From Labia minor (lineage: Eukaryota; Arthropoda; Insecta; Dermaptera; Spongiphoridae), in NCBI GenBank assembly GCA_963082975.1, contig OY720348.1:14132078-14196077 (forward strand): a stretch of DNA of 64,000 nt, read 5' to 3'. Below are positions 1 through 11,005 of the stretch, piece after piece. A program made the position numbers and the translations under genes. Every line of letters begins with the position of its first letter. Position 1 is the first letter of the stretch. Below the pieces are notes generated by a model. The model saw only the letters and a program-made list of their open reading frames with translations. It made no database searches and was not told the DNA's origin.

Positions 1-985
1 AAGATAAATAATAACAACTAATATAATTGAGTTCTTTCTTTATATAGAATTTTTTTTATTGTGTTGATATTTAGCCACAGTTTAAAAGATAACTAAACAA
101 AATTGTAAACAATTATCATGAAATTTTTATTAATTGATTAATTTATCGATTATTAAAATTGTGATATTATTGGAGTTCGAAAAAAAAAAATTATAAAATT
201 TGATTGAATTTTTTTTTATTATACAATATTGATTATACTATATAATAAATAAATTAAATTCCTTGAACTTAAAATATTTATAAATGTTTGTAAATAATAA
301 ACTATATTTTATAAAATAAAATTAAATAAGTAAATAACAATATAAATTTTAGACTTTGAAATTTTATGGAAAAAAAAAATCAGACATTATTTATATATTT
401 AAAAAATATAATAGTCAGTGTTTAAAAACAATTAAGAAATACTTCTCTGAGAAAGCAATTGTAATATATAAATATAGATATTTTTTTATTAATTTGTCTA
501 TTTAAAATTCAATAACCAATTAAATTAGAAAATATATAATCAAGAGTTCATTAGAATTATAAAGAAAAGCAGAGAATTTGATAACATGAACGGTTATATT
601 ATAAAATTAAATAGTATAACAATAAGAAGAAAAAACACAAACAAATATTGTTTACTCAGAGATCATTCCAGAGGAATGATAAGGTCTAAATATCATTATA
701 AATTGATGAGAAAAGGAATGAGGGGGGGAGGTTAAGTCTTTTTCTGCATTATTTTAAATCAGATTTAAAATATGTATTTATTTGTTAATTCAGTTTTCAG
801 CTACGCTTGGATTTTTTTTAATTATTGAATATATATACTTAACAGGTTGAGCATCATTATTATTTTAATAAAAAAAAATTTTTTAAAAATGTATCTTCTA
901 TTCTAAGTCATTGGAAAAGTTCCTATTTAAAAAAAACAAGTATTTATAAAATGAATTCAAAATTCAAAAAGTACTCTATAATTAA
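1..985. other. AT-rich intergenic DNA
   Basis: No ORF, RNA gene or recognised repeat. Only homopolymer runs and a short G run near 721 stand out. Confidence 0.5.
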
Positions 986-1055
986 AGTTAAAAAATTAAT
1001 TTACTTTTAATTTTAATTATTTCTAGGTATGTTTTTGAATTTAATGAATATATAA

Positions 1056-1278
1056 GATTCTCAACAATTTTTTTTACCGCGGCACACTTTTAAAGGTTTA
1101 AAAATTTGGCGGCACGCAAAGAAGTTTGCCTTATTGAATGGTCCCAAAAACGGTTTACCTTTTTGAAAAAATTTAGAAAAAATGTCCGAAATGTTTAAGA
1201 GCATCATAATCTCGCGGCTCACTTTTGAAAATCTCGCGGCACACTAAAGTGCCACGGCACAGCGGTTGAGAATCACTG
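1056..1278. mobile_element. hAT-type MITE, copy 1 (tandem duplicate)
   Basis: Inverted termini GATTCTCAAC / GTTGAGAATCACTG with a GC-richer interior (GGCGGCACGC, CGCGGCACAC). The left tip has lost a few bases relative to copy 2. It sits in a direct duplication that also includes about 65 bp of left flank. Confidence 0.7.
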
Positions 1279-1393
1279 ATATAAGACATATATTAATTAA
1301 TTAATTATTATTAAAGATTTTAATTAAAAAATTAATTTACTTTTAATTTTAATTATTTCTAGGTATGTTTTTGAATTTGATGAATATATAAGA

Positions 1394-1592
1394 GAGTGAT
1401 TCTCAACATTTATTTTTACCACGGCACACTTTTAAAGGTTTAAAAATTTGGCGGCACGCAAAGAATTTTACCTTATTGAACGGTCCCATAAACGGTTTAT
1501 CTTTTTGAAAAAATTTAGAAAAAAATGTGGAAATGTTTAAGAGCCTCACATAATCTCGCGGCACATTTTTGAAAAGTGGTTGAGAATCACTG
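1394..1592. mobile_element. hAT-type MITE, copy 2, with 8-bp target duplication
   Basis: Termini GAGTGATTCTCAAC and GTTGAGAATCACTG are inverted repeats of the hAT type. They are flanked by perfect 8-bp direct repeats ATATAAGA at 1386-1393 and 1593-1600. It is about 200 bp, non-coding, and closely similar to copy 1. Confidence 0.8.
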
Positions 1593-2048
1593 ATATAAGA
1601 CATATATTAATTAAAAGTAGCAATAAATTAATCATTAATTAATGATTTTAATTAAAAATTTATAGAATATTTGATGTATCTTTTATTAAAAAATAAAATT
1701 AAAATTAAATTATCTCAAAAAAATTAAATATCTCAAAAAAAAAAAAATAAATGAATAAATAAAATGCATTTCTGAATAAAGAAGCTCAACTTATTAAGTA
1801 ATTATCTTTTTGATGAAGAATAAATTAATATTGTTTTTTTTTTTTATATTGAAATATAAATATTTTTTATTTTTATTTTTATTATTTTTTTTTTATTTTT
1901 TTAATTATAAATAATTAAAAATTTTAAATAGTATAGTTATATTATTACAATTTTTAATTGATAGTTTTTTTTTTGTGATAAAAGACTAATTTCGATGTTC
2001 GCAAGCTTAAGAGGGGATATTTGGAAAATTGATTTCAAATGATTTGCT

Positions 2049-2307
2049 TGGTGGCGTAGCCAGAAATAAATTTGAATCAACCAAATGCAAATCTATCTGA
2101 TTAGAAAATTGACATTTTCTAATTAGATGGATTAATCCAGCAATAATAATAATAATAATAATAAAAATTAATTGAATCATAATTTACTATTACTATTTAT
2201 AAAAAAAGTTATAAAAAATATATACTAATAATTTTTTTTTTTTTTTTTCGATTTATATAGGAAGCTTTTCAATGTTCATAGTTTGAAAATTTCAGGCTAC
2301 GCCACTA
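2049..2307. mobile_element. Short TIR element (GGTGGCGTAGCC ends) at 3' flank of BCOR-like gene
   Basis: Left end TGGTGGCGTAGCCAGAAAT and right end ATTTCAGGCTACGCCACTA are inverted repeats of about 20 bp around a non-coding interior of AT and ATA repeats. The type resembles hAT MITEs. I could not find a matching 8-bp duplication. Confidence 0.6.
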
Positions 2308-2447
2308 TTTATTCCAGTTATATACCATATTCTTTTCATTATTAATATTTTTAGGCATGACATTGAATGATATTGTAATTTTATAAATTTAATTATATTA
2401 TAAATATATCCCATATTTATTTCATTTTCAACACTAAACACAGAACT

Positions 2448-2532
2448 CAATATATATATATATATATTTTCACATACATACATTTACATATATATATATA
2501 TATATATTTATATATTTATATATATATATATA
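2448..2532. repeat. (TA)n microsatellite next to the stop codon
   Basis: Near-continuous TA dinucleotides with short interruptions, immediately 3' of the BCOR-like stop codon. It would be part of the 3' UTR if transcribed. Confidence 0.85.
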
Positions 2533-2948
2533 TTAACAACTTTTACTTTTGTTAATAACTGAAGTTTCTATTCCAAGCACTTCTTTCACTTTGTCTGTAT
2601 ATTTGATAAGAGCCACTTTTGAGGCTCGGATATTTAATTTATCCCCTTCACCGAAAAGATGAAGACAACGGGCGTTGTCAAAAAATTCATTTAACTTAAA
2701 TTCCCTGACAATACTTTTCGGAGGTGTGTTTGTATTTACTGTTATTATTTTTAAGAGAGTTTCACGCGATTTAATTTTGAGTATATTGCTTAGTTCACTC
2801 ATTAATACCCAACGATCACTTGCAGGTTCATTTTTGAGCACATATAACATTGGCAGAGGCAGTTCACTGGCGTCAATTTCGATATCATCGTCGTCGGATG
2901 ACTCCGCGAGAGCGGATGGTGCGTCTTGGAGAGCATTGTAACCAGAAC
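2533..2948 (-). CDS. BCOR: BCOR-like exon 8: PUFD domain and stop
   Basis: Begins at a CACACAG acceptor and completes the Gly codon. An acidic stretch (ESSDDDDIEID) leads into the PUFD domain from PLPMLYVLKN to about KYTDKVKEVLG, and the frame ends at TAA (2535-2533). PUFD is the PCGF ubiquitin-like fold discriminator. The short tail after the domain is unremarkable. Candidate AATAAA signals (TTTATT on the plus strand) lie near 2413 and 2308, but the flank is so AT-rich that they mean little. Confidence 0.92.
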
Positions 2949-5900
2949 CTGTGTGATAACAAAAAATAACCACATTGTAAATATAAAAATAAGCATATAA
3001 AAACAACACAAAAAGATTGAATGATGATTCATTCACCTTGATTCAAAGACGAATCCGAAAACCTCCAAGATTTGGCCTTACGACCCTGTACATCAGCAAG
3101 ATGTTCTTCTAAAATAGAATGTGCCTCTGGTGAGGTGGCTAAGGAAAGTGGAGTATGGCCTGCATAGGTGGCAAGAAGAGGATCCGCCCCATAAGAGAGA
3201 AGGAGACGTATCAGCTCTGTAAACCCATTTTCAGCAGCTTCATGAAGAGGCCTGAAAAGTAAGACCATTTTTATCATTTCAGTTCTTTAATAAAAATTCA
3301 AAGATTATTAAAAGAATAAATTAAGAAAATTAAGTTAAAAATGATTTTATGTTGATCAATCAGCATTTATTGATTGAACTATTTTCTACTTCAACATCTT
3401 CCAACTTATAATTATTAAAGGGATTTTTATTAAAACACCACATATTTGTAGAATTTATTTATTTAATTAAATAAACATACAACGTTTCGAGTGCTTATTC
3501 TGCAATCGTTATCAAGTACCGTACGTTTGCCCCGACTCAAGCGGACAGTTCGCAGAATAAGCAGTCGAAACGTTGTACGTTGATTTAACTAAATAAATAA
3601 ATTATACAAATATGTGGTGTTTTAATAAAAATCCCTTTAATCTTCCAACTTTATCTTTTGAGTCAAAAGCACTTATAGGATCTAAACCAGAACTTTTTAA
3701 TGCTTTTGATGACTTTCAATAGAGGTTCAAATTTTGGAACAATATTGGTTATTTAGTTAAACGTTCAAAATAATCCTGTTCTGTGTAAAAATACGAAACC
3801 AAAAATATTATTACATTACGTTAACAACAATACTACCTGATGTGATATAATACTATTTATAGTTTCAAAAATTCTTTAAAATGAATATATACTTCTATTA
3901 AATAGATGAAAAACTACAAAATTAACACGAAGGGATTCATTACCGAATGCCGCCGCCTGCACTTTCATTCACGTTAGCGCCGTACATTAATAATAGCCTT
4001 GCAATTTCCAAATGACCTCTTGCGCAAGCTTCTAAAAGAGGCGTGTATCCTGCATTATCCCGAGGAGAGGGCGGGTTTTCCAATTTTTCCAGACAATATG
4101 CTGCTATATCCTAAAAGAAAAATAATGAATTTCATTTGTATACTTTTTAAATGTCAACTTAATTGCAGTGTGTGTGATGGTTTCAACACTTACGGTGTAA
4201 CCCAATCGGGCAGCTCTATGAAGTAACGTTTCTCCTAATCCTTTATTAATAACCCACCCTCGAATTTCTGCTTGAATATCTTTGACGGAATCACAATTCG
4301 ATGCTCTTGGTACAGCCATCTAAAATTTTATTAATTTTCAATTAAATAAAACCGTCGATTTTTATTAAATCTGAATTATAAGATAATAATACCTTTTTTC
4401 TTTCCGCAGGAACTTTTTCATTATTATTTTCCTTTTTATTCTGTTTTTTCTTTTTTCTGATATAATCAAAACCAGAACGAAATTTTCTTCGGCCACTTCG
4501 AAGTTTTAATTTTTTTTTTGTTCTTAAGGTAATATCTGCATCATCAGAAACATCGGATTCACGTTTCTTTGAAACAAGATCTCGTTTTCTTTGCTTTCCT
4601 TGTAATAATCTTTTTGAATTAAGGAGAGCTTTATTACTTCTTTCTATTCCAGGATTCCTTAAAATTTGTTTCGATTTATTTCTAGAATGTTTGGATTCAT
4701 TTGATGAACCAGTCAACATCGATATTGGAGGGGCAGAAGCTGGTCTATCATCACCAAACACTTCACGTATTGTTGCTTTTTTATTACTATCTTTGGTTTT
4801 ATTTTTCATCTTGGTCTTTATAACGGAGTCAGATGACCAATTGTCTCCAGATTCTGATACATTTTTAAAATTAGATAATGATTTTTTTTTAACATATTCT
4901 AAATAAAATGGATCTTGACTTTCTTGCCCTTTTTTATTCCCCTTGCTATTTACATCTGATTTATAAATGCATATGTTAGAATTAGAATCATTTTGAGACG
5001 ATTGAAGAACATATTTACTCGAGCGTTTAACTTCTTTGGGTGATTTTTTATGATTGGGTGAAACTTTATCATTTTTAACATGTGACTTTTTATTTTTAAA
5101 TGATAATGTTGTCGATGATGTAGCATCTGACTCATGTCCCGATCCATAATGTTTTCGTGTTGAAATATTTGAATTGGAGTCTTCTGAACCCCATAAATTT
5201 GATTTTTTATTTTCAGATGAATTATTAAGTGATGATGGAGATGAATATGGCTCTAAATCAGGTAGGGAAGATGGCCGCTTTGTATGTGGAGGACGAGGAA
5301 TGTTAATTAAACTAGCTGGCATTCTTAAGGAACGTTTATACTTATACAATTCTTCTTCCCAGCCTGGAGCAAAATCAGACCCATCACCAAAAGTACGTTG
5401 TTTTCGCTTCGAAGTTGTCGTTGTTTTGGATTGGCCAGGTATTGTACTACGTAAACGCATACGTAGTCTTGAGGAAGCACGATTATTTGGGTCAACACCA
5501 CGTTTACGTTTACGTAATCTTGTTGCAACCGATTCTTTTATTGGATCACTATCTCCATCAGACGCACTATCCGACTCTAAACGACTTGAATCATCACTTG
5601 TAAAAGCATATCTGCTTTCATCTTCTGCAAATTTCTCTTCTTGTACAGTATTCTGTTTTTGTTCATTTAATTCTTTAACTTTAATATTATCATCAAATTT
5701 AACTCTTTGGATCAAAGGGACATCTTCTTCCGATTCCTCTTTTTTAATTACAAATGTAGCTTTCTCATTCTTTTCTTTATTATTCTCTTCTTGAACGGAA
5801 TTTCCATTTTTAATTTCAGTATACTTTTCATTAGGAGTTTTACTTTGTTTTATATTGACTTTCGTTGTATTCGTCTCTGACTTTCTTTTTCTTCCTCGTT

Positions 5901-8900
5901 TTTTAGCTGCTCCATGTTGAAGTTGTTCGAGGAACTTATCAAATGTGTGCGACCAAAATGATTCCTCAGGAAGAGCTTCTTCAGAGTGCGTTGTTATATC
6001 GGTATCTGGTTTTGGCGGTAATGATGTGGTCTCATTGATACTAGTTCTTGTTAAAGATTTTCGATCTCGACGCATTTCATCTAAAGTTTGTCTTTCAAGT
6101 ACTGGCATTTCACCTTCTGAATCAGATTCACGAAAATCAAATACTGATGTTTCTGAAGAACTTCTTAACCCTGAAGTGTCTCTTGGATGTAATTCGGAAA
6201 TTTGAGCCGGCATTGAACCAGCAATTTGTTCTTCATCTGGAAGACCAAAAAGTTTTCGTCTTAAAGGAACTAGAATTTTTTCACGATTTAATTTGGAAGA
6301 ATTTAAGTCATTATTTCTATTATTTTTTAAAGCGGTTGAAGTCTTTTCATTTGGACACTTTGTATAATCCGAATTTTCAACAAGATTCGATGTAAAATGT
6401 TTTTCATTTGACTGGGCATTTGTTTCTGAATTTGATTTTGAAGCCATTAACAAAGATTGAGCTACACCAGTTCCAACCTACAATAGAAAAAAGTTATTAA
6501 TGAAAAATATATCTGATTATTTTAAAAAGAATAAAAAATTTGAATTTATTAAACAATAATAAATTATTACCTGTTTCAATTCAGCTTTTGTTCGAATTCT
6601 CGCAGCAAGATAGGCAGCGAATCCTCCATCAAAATTTTCATTTGATTTATTTCCATTAGAGTGTGAAATGGAATTTTGTAATTCGTTAACAGGTTTCGGT
6701 TGATTTGAAGGAAGTGGATTGTTATTATTATTATTGTTATTATTGTTATTATTATTATTTCCATATTCTAAATCTATCTGGATGGAATCCACTGCTTTAG
6801 GAAAGTGAAATTTATGATTTGTATAAGTAGAGGAATTCAAATTATTTGAATTTTCTACAGAGCGGACAATTTGTGATTCATTAAATTTTGTTTGTTTTTG
6901 TGGATGTTGTTGAATTAGATGCTGATTGGGTTGAGGTTGAGGTGGAGGTTGGGGTTGAGGTTGGGGTTGATGTTGTGGTTGATGTTGTGGTTGAGGTTGG
7001 TGTTGATGTTGTGGTTGAGGTTGGTGTTGAGGTTGGTGTTGAGATTGGTGTTGAGGTTGGTGTTGAGGTTGCTGTTGATTCTGAAAATGGGGTTGTGTTG
7101 GATGTTGGTGTGTGTTATGGTGATGATGTTGTACATGTTGTTGGTGTTGTCTTTGAATATGTTGTTGGGAAGCTGATGCTTTTTGCTGAGAATTTTGTTG
7201 TAATTGATTTTGAAGTTGATTCATTCGAGCTTCTTTTATTTCGAGACTTGAACGTAATAAACAAATGACATCTTTATTTGTTACACCACCAGTCCAATTT
7301 TGTTCAGATTGGGATAGCATTGGCATTCGGGGGTGGTTAGTACGATTATGTTGGGGAATATTTCCATAATTTTGTTGAGGAGTTGAGTTTTGCATCAAAT
7401 TTGTATTATTTTTCTGATGAGTTTCATAATGAGCCAACTGATTTTCTCTTGAAGATGGTGGTTGCATAGCTGGATAATTATTTGATTTTTGAAGTTCAGT
7501 GGGATTTTGTTGATGAATGTAATGAGAATTTGAATAGTTCGCCATATATCCATTAATGCTAGATGTATTAGTTTGTTCTTGTTGAAGTTTTTGTTGCTGT
7601 TGTCTAGCAGTACTTAATCTTTGTTCAATTTCCTGGTCGATATTTTGACGCCATGCATCAAGCCTAGGTATTTTAGGGTTACCTTGCATTTGAGAATCGT
7701 TCGGTCTCTTATGAGAAGTAGTTTCCCTAATATGATTACTATTTTCATAGGAATATTCAATTTTTTGTATAAAATTCTCTTGATATACTTCTGCAGAATT
7801 TTTATTTCTATCCATTATTTGAGTATGATGATAATAAGTATTAGATAAATTTTCTTCACTTTTAGGTTTAAATGATTTTTGTTGTTGCTGATAATGTTTC
7901 TTCTGATAATTATGAGTTTTTTTCATATTGGGCATGTTAACAACTTGTTGTTGTGTTTGAAAATTATGCTGCATGTATATCTGATTAGAATTTGTACGAA
8001 TTTGGTTATCATCTATTTGATGATTATAATTTGACTGATATTCTACTTTTGGAACATTTGAATTATTCATATCAGAAGTTGTGCGTGAAGTTCTTTGTTC
8101 AAAAGGAATATATGATATATTTGAAGCAATTTGAGCATTTCTCATCTGAGGTGTTAATTGATTTGTTCGATTAATAGGAGGTTGTCCTTTATTATTTCGC
8201 TGATATTCAGCAAGGTAATTAGCAAAAGCAATTTCACTTTCGTCTTTGGCTGTGGAATCCGCTGACTGCCTTACTGTCTTTACGGAGAGATCAAGAGGTG
8301 ATTCACGTTTACCTTTAATTGGACCAGATATAGTTGGTGTAACTCTAGTTACAGAAGTGGTAATTGAAGTAACAGGTATACTTGATGAAGTAGTATAAGA
8401 AACAGATCCAGGAATAATCGATGGTCCTGGAGTGTGTGGCGAAATACCAGGCGTTAATGAAGGGCCTGGTGTTAAAGAATTAGGAGGAAGTGAAAGAGAT
8501 GACGTGTGAGGTGAGCCTGAGGTTAACGATGCAGGGGTATGTGAAGAAGGCATATGTGTCATGACTGAGGCACATGTTGATGGCGTACCGGCTCTGCTAT
8601 TTGAACCATTTTGTGGACAAGCAATTGCAGATGAACGACTTGTTGAATAAAATGCCTAAAATAAATATTGAGTTTTATAATACAATGATAATTCATAAAT
8701 TTAATAAAAAAATATATAATATATTAATAAAAAAAAAAATTATTTACCTGTTGTGGTGTAGAATAATGGCGTTGTTTAGAATTGCCTTGCTGTACAATAT
8801 GTCTTTTATCAACACTATACATTTGATTTGCTCCTAGAGATGGTTGCAAATTATTTGTTGGGTAACCTGTCTTTTCACCTGTAGTTTTATTATTGTAGAG

Positions 8901-9743
8901 ATTATAAGATCCTGAAAGTTGTGATTGTTGGGGATGTTGATGATGCTGTTGATATTTAGGGTTATTCATTTGAGGATACTGGTAACCACTTGTGAGAAGG
9001 GCATTGTTATGTTGAACTGTTTGATTTGGATAACGATTAAAATTTGAATAAGCACTTGAAGTCCGACTTAAACTATCCGACTTGGGCGTAGGAGTAATTT
9101 GTTGTTGAATCATTGTCTGGTTAATTGATTGTGATTGATGATTTGTAATCCTTTGTTGATGTGTTATGCTCCGATTTGGATGAAAACTAGAGAGCGCTGC
9201 GATAGGAGGCAAATTATGTCTTTGAGATTTATTACTTTGAGCTTGAGACATTGAATAATGATGATAGCTTGTTGCTGATGCACTAACTCCCTTATTAATG
9301 TTGTACATTGAATTTGAAGAATTAGTGGAATTTAAAGAATTCCTTGAGGTAGGGCTTGCTCGAGTTGGATCTTTATGTTGATATGAAGAAATAATATCCT
9401 TATTTAATGTATTCGAGGAAGAAGGAGACCAATAGGATATACTTGAAGGAACCATTGTGCTTGAAGAAGAAGATGGATTGGTTGATGTTTGTGGTGGTGG
9501 AAGATTTCCAATAGATGTTACCACAGAATGAGCCTGTGTAGATGTGAGAACAGAAACTGATCTTGACACATGAACACCACTTCCGGCATCTGAATTTATT
9601 TCTGTTGATATATTATGTTCTTGAGTAGAACCCCCATTTGCACCGGCCCCATTGCCACCACTATGAATGGTTGCAACAGGGGACGGTAAGCCTTGGAAGT
9701 ATTGGCGTGCCCCTTCCAAGACATTGTTAAACGTAACATCCAT
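2533..9743 (-). CDS. BCOR: BCOR/BCORL1-like transcriptional corepressor, 7 coding exons, 2029 aa
   Basis: Coding exons in transcript order: 9743-8748, 8655-6571, 6477-4393, 4319-4194, 4110-3944, 3251-3037, 2948-2533. All junctions are GT-AG, intron phases run 0,0,0,0,2,1, and the sum is 6090 bases including TAA. Residues 1-1720 are mostly disordered. A PLDLS motif lies at 452-456 and a basic AT-hook-like GRKRK near 1220. Three ankyrin repeats lie at about 1751-1851 (GETLLHRAARLGY opens the first), followed by a DVQGR linker and an acidic stretch. A PUFD domain fills about 1922-2020. Ankyrin plus PUFD in this order is diagnostic of BCOR/BCORL1. In characterised relatives PUFD binds PCGF1 in nuclear PRC1.1, which ubiquitinates H2A. 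The start is the first ATG after an in-frame TGA in the upstream leader exon. The family is certain; naming it BCOR rather than BCORL1 is conventional for a single invertebrate copy. Confidence 0.93.
3037..3251 (-). CDS. BCOR: BCOR-like exon 7: third ankyrin repeat and linker
   Basis: 215 bases; completes Arg-1820, then encodes PLHEAAENGFTELIRLLLSY and GADPLLATYAGHTPLSLA, the third ankyrin repeat. EEHLADVQGR follows and matches the conserved linker of BCOR proteins. It ends after one base of a Gly codon at an AAG|GTGAAT donor. Confidence 0.93.
3413..3640. mobile_element. Foldback element inside a BCOR-like intron
   Basis: Arms of roughly 80-100 bp starting ATTAAAGGGATTTTTATT are inverted copies of each other around a short GC-richer centre (about 3505-3555). 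The element lies wholly within the 692-bp intron 3252-3943. CTTCCAACTT occurs on both sides (about 3398-3407 and 3641-3651), suggesting a target duplication of about 12 bp. Confidence 0.75.
3944..4110 (-). CDS. BCOR: BCOR-like exon 6: ankyrin repeats 1-2
   Basis: 167 bases ending in phase 2, encoding residues 1765-1819 plus two bases of an Arg codon. DNAGYTPLLEACARGHLEIA is a standard ankyrin helix-turn-helix and aligns with the second repeat of vertebrate BCOR. LLLMYGANVN follows. The donor is CG|GTAATG. Confidence 0.93.
4194..4319 (-). CDS. BCOR: BCOR-like exon 5: start of ankyrin repeats
   Basis: 126 bases, phase 0 on both sides, encoding residues 1723-1764. The segment VINKGLGETLLHRAARLGYT is very close to the conserved vertebrate BCOR sequence that opens the first ankyrin repeat. 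Donor GTAAGT; acceptor TTTTAG. Confidence 0.93.
4393..6477 (-). CDS. BCOR: BCOR-like exon 4: charged disordered middle region
   Basis: This exon is also 2085 bases, phase 0 at both ends, and encodes residues 1028-1722. It opens VGTGVAQSLL directly after a TTGTAG acceptor. The sequence alternates acidic Ser/Glu/Asp patches (probable CK2-type sites) with basic patches. KKRGRKRK near residues 1219-1226 resembles an AT-hook or nuclear localisation signal. A less disordered block with an APGWEEELYKYKRSLRMP core lies near residues 1392-1425 and may be a conserved interaction segment. The Lys-rich tail ends VPAERKK at an AAG|GTATTA donor. Confidence 0.92.
6571..8655 (-). CDS. BCOR: BCOR-like exon 3: PLDLS motif and Gln/Asn-rich region
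   Basis: This exon of 2085 bases is phase 0 at both ends and encodes residues 333-1027. The first 31 residues before the internal Met at 8562 are open and in frame, so that Met is not the start. It carries TPGPS-type Pro/Ser repeats, then PLDLSVK at 8298-8278, a PxDLS motif of the kind CtBP binds. Further on there is a long Gln/His/Pro run (about 6900-7150) and an Asn run of about 14 (about 6730-6766). The donor is CAG|GTAATA. Confidence 0.92.
6724..6766 (-). repeat. Asparagine-codon repeat in the BCOR-like coding exon
   Basis: Runs of ATT/GTT on the plus strand encode about 14 consecutive Asn residues with mixed AAT and AAC codons. Mixed codons argue against very recent slippage alone. Confidence 0.8.
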
Positions 9744-9756
9744 ACCAAGAAATGAA
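8748..9756 (-). CDS. BCOR: BCOR-like exon 2: start codon and Ser/Asn-rich N-terminus
   Basis: The acceptor (pyrimidine tract then TTTCAG) precedes 9756. Thirteen untranslated bases follow, then ATG at 9743. The exon encodes residues 1-332 and ends ...TPQQ at a CAG|GTAAAT donor, phase 0. Residues 1-30 (MDVTFNNVLEGARQYFQGLP) look ordered and partly helical. The rest is low-complexity Ser/Thr/Asn/Gln with His-Gln runs near the end. There is no signal peptide or membrane segment, as expected for a nuclear factor. Confidence 0.88.
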
Positions 9757-9859
9757 CTGAAACAGATAATTAGCTTTTATAATTTTAATAAATAAAATGT
9801 GTAGCTTGTTTTTTTTTTGGGATAAAATTTTAAATAGTTCAATTTCAATATGTATTTAC

Positions 9860-9958
9860 CTTGGTCAATGAAGGTTTAAGTCTTTGACTCCAAATTTATT
9901 CGTAATCAAAAGCGCGCCTCTTTTAGGAGACGCGCAACACGCCATTTTAATCATCATC
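9860..9958 (-). other. BCOR: 5'-leader exon of the BCOR-like gene, with an upstream ORF
   Basis: Ninety-nine bases bounded by a strong acceptor (CTTTTCAG) and an AAG|GTAAAT donor, 103 bp upstream of exon 2. It is distinctly less AT-rich than the introns. Read through the splice into exon 2, the main frame meets TGA just before the junction. The exon is therefore untranslated leader for the main protein. It holds an ATG-initiated upstream ORF of 30 codons (MMIKMACCASPKRGALL...) ending at that TGA. The exon is well supported by splice sites; the function of the uORF is inferred only. Confidence 0.7.
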
Positions 9959-11005
9959 CTGAAAAGATAAAAGAAGATCGTTAGTTAGGTACAATACAAA
10001 ATTATAATAGAAGATAATGAAAATGATTTAATATATAAATTTATTACTAGCTTGAAAACACCTAAAGATGAATGTTTTTTAAAAAGGTCGGTGTAATAAA
10101 TATTCTTAAAGTGCTCCAATAAACTTCAAATACACCTGGCATATACTCTAATTCAATCAATAATATATAGTTATCTTATTTCACTAAATAGAAATTATCT
10201 ATTGAATTCTCCCTTTAATTTTGAACAGTTCAGTAATGTATAATTATTTTGAGAGGTATTCTCCTCTCTAATTAGGAGCAATCACATTTAAACAAAATCT
10301 CAGTTAAGTTACATGGTATTTGATTTATTTTATAAATAATATTGATATTATAAAATTATATACCATTTATACGTATATTATATGGTATATGGAATTAAAG
10401 GTCTTTCATGACAGTGGAAATTAAAAGATTTGGTAATTGAAAAAGAAAAAAAATTTTAGTGAGATTATTTTAGATATTTATTTATGAGGGGTGAAGGGGA
10501 ATAATGATTTGTGAAACAGGTTTGAATAACTTTCCATTAAATTAGATTAAATAAATGTATTATCCACTAAGTCATCCATCCATCATTGGTTCAGTAAAGC
10601 ATAGCGTCCACTGATAAATGCGGATAAAAGAAAAATACTCATATCAATCTTGTTCTTATTTAAGTAATATATATATATTGGATAAGATCACAAATATCAA
10701 AAATAGCTAAATAATTTAAAAAGACAGATATATCTATAAATCAGTTTTGCGATTTTTCGTTGTTGTATTGGTAAACATGTCTGAAAATGTATTTGAACAT
10801 TTTTAGTGACATTAAATGTTTTTAGTATCTTGTCAGATGATAAAAGTATCTAATAATAATAGGTTTATGGCACAATAGCAATCATTCGTATAAAATTTTT
10901 TTATATGAATATAATTAAGTGCTAGTAGTTTTAAATATTGCTTTTGGTGAATCTACTAGGAGTAAAACACAAGTATTATAAGCGTTTTTAAAAAACTACA
11001 GATTA
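9959..11005. other. Non-coding, probable start of long first intron
   Basis: No gene or recognisable element seen. The sequence is AT-rich and single-copy in this window. If the 31.9-kb leader exon is real, this is the 3' part of a very long intron. Confidence 0.5.

Larger units (their letters stand above)
990..1613. repeat. Direct tandem duplication of MITE plus flank (2 units)
   Basis: Units of about 310 and 290 bp (about 990-1300 and 1325-1613) share the flank TTTCTAGGTATGTTTTTGAA and the MITE body. Both end ATATAAGACATATATTAATT. The duplication postdates the MITE insertion because the flank is copied too. Confidence 0.75.

Noticed and set aside
5174-5794. A 206-codon plus-strand ORF antisense to BCOR-like exon 4.
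   Set aside because: It is a shadow of the Ser/Asp/Glu-rich coding strand, with no family similarity or splice context.
6888-7268. Long plus-strand ORFs rich in Val/Glu or Leu/Arg opposite the Gln/His repeat.
   Set aside because: They are mirror frames of the CAR-type codon repeat of the BCOR-like exon; no independent evidence of coding.
4393-8655. Two adjacent coding exons are both exactly 2085 bases long, hinting at an exon duplication.
   Set aside because: The encoded proteins are unrelated in sequence and composition, so the equal length is coincidence.
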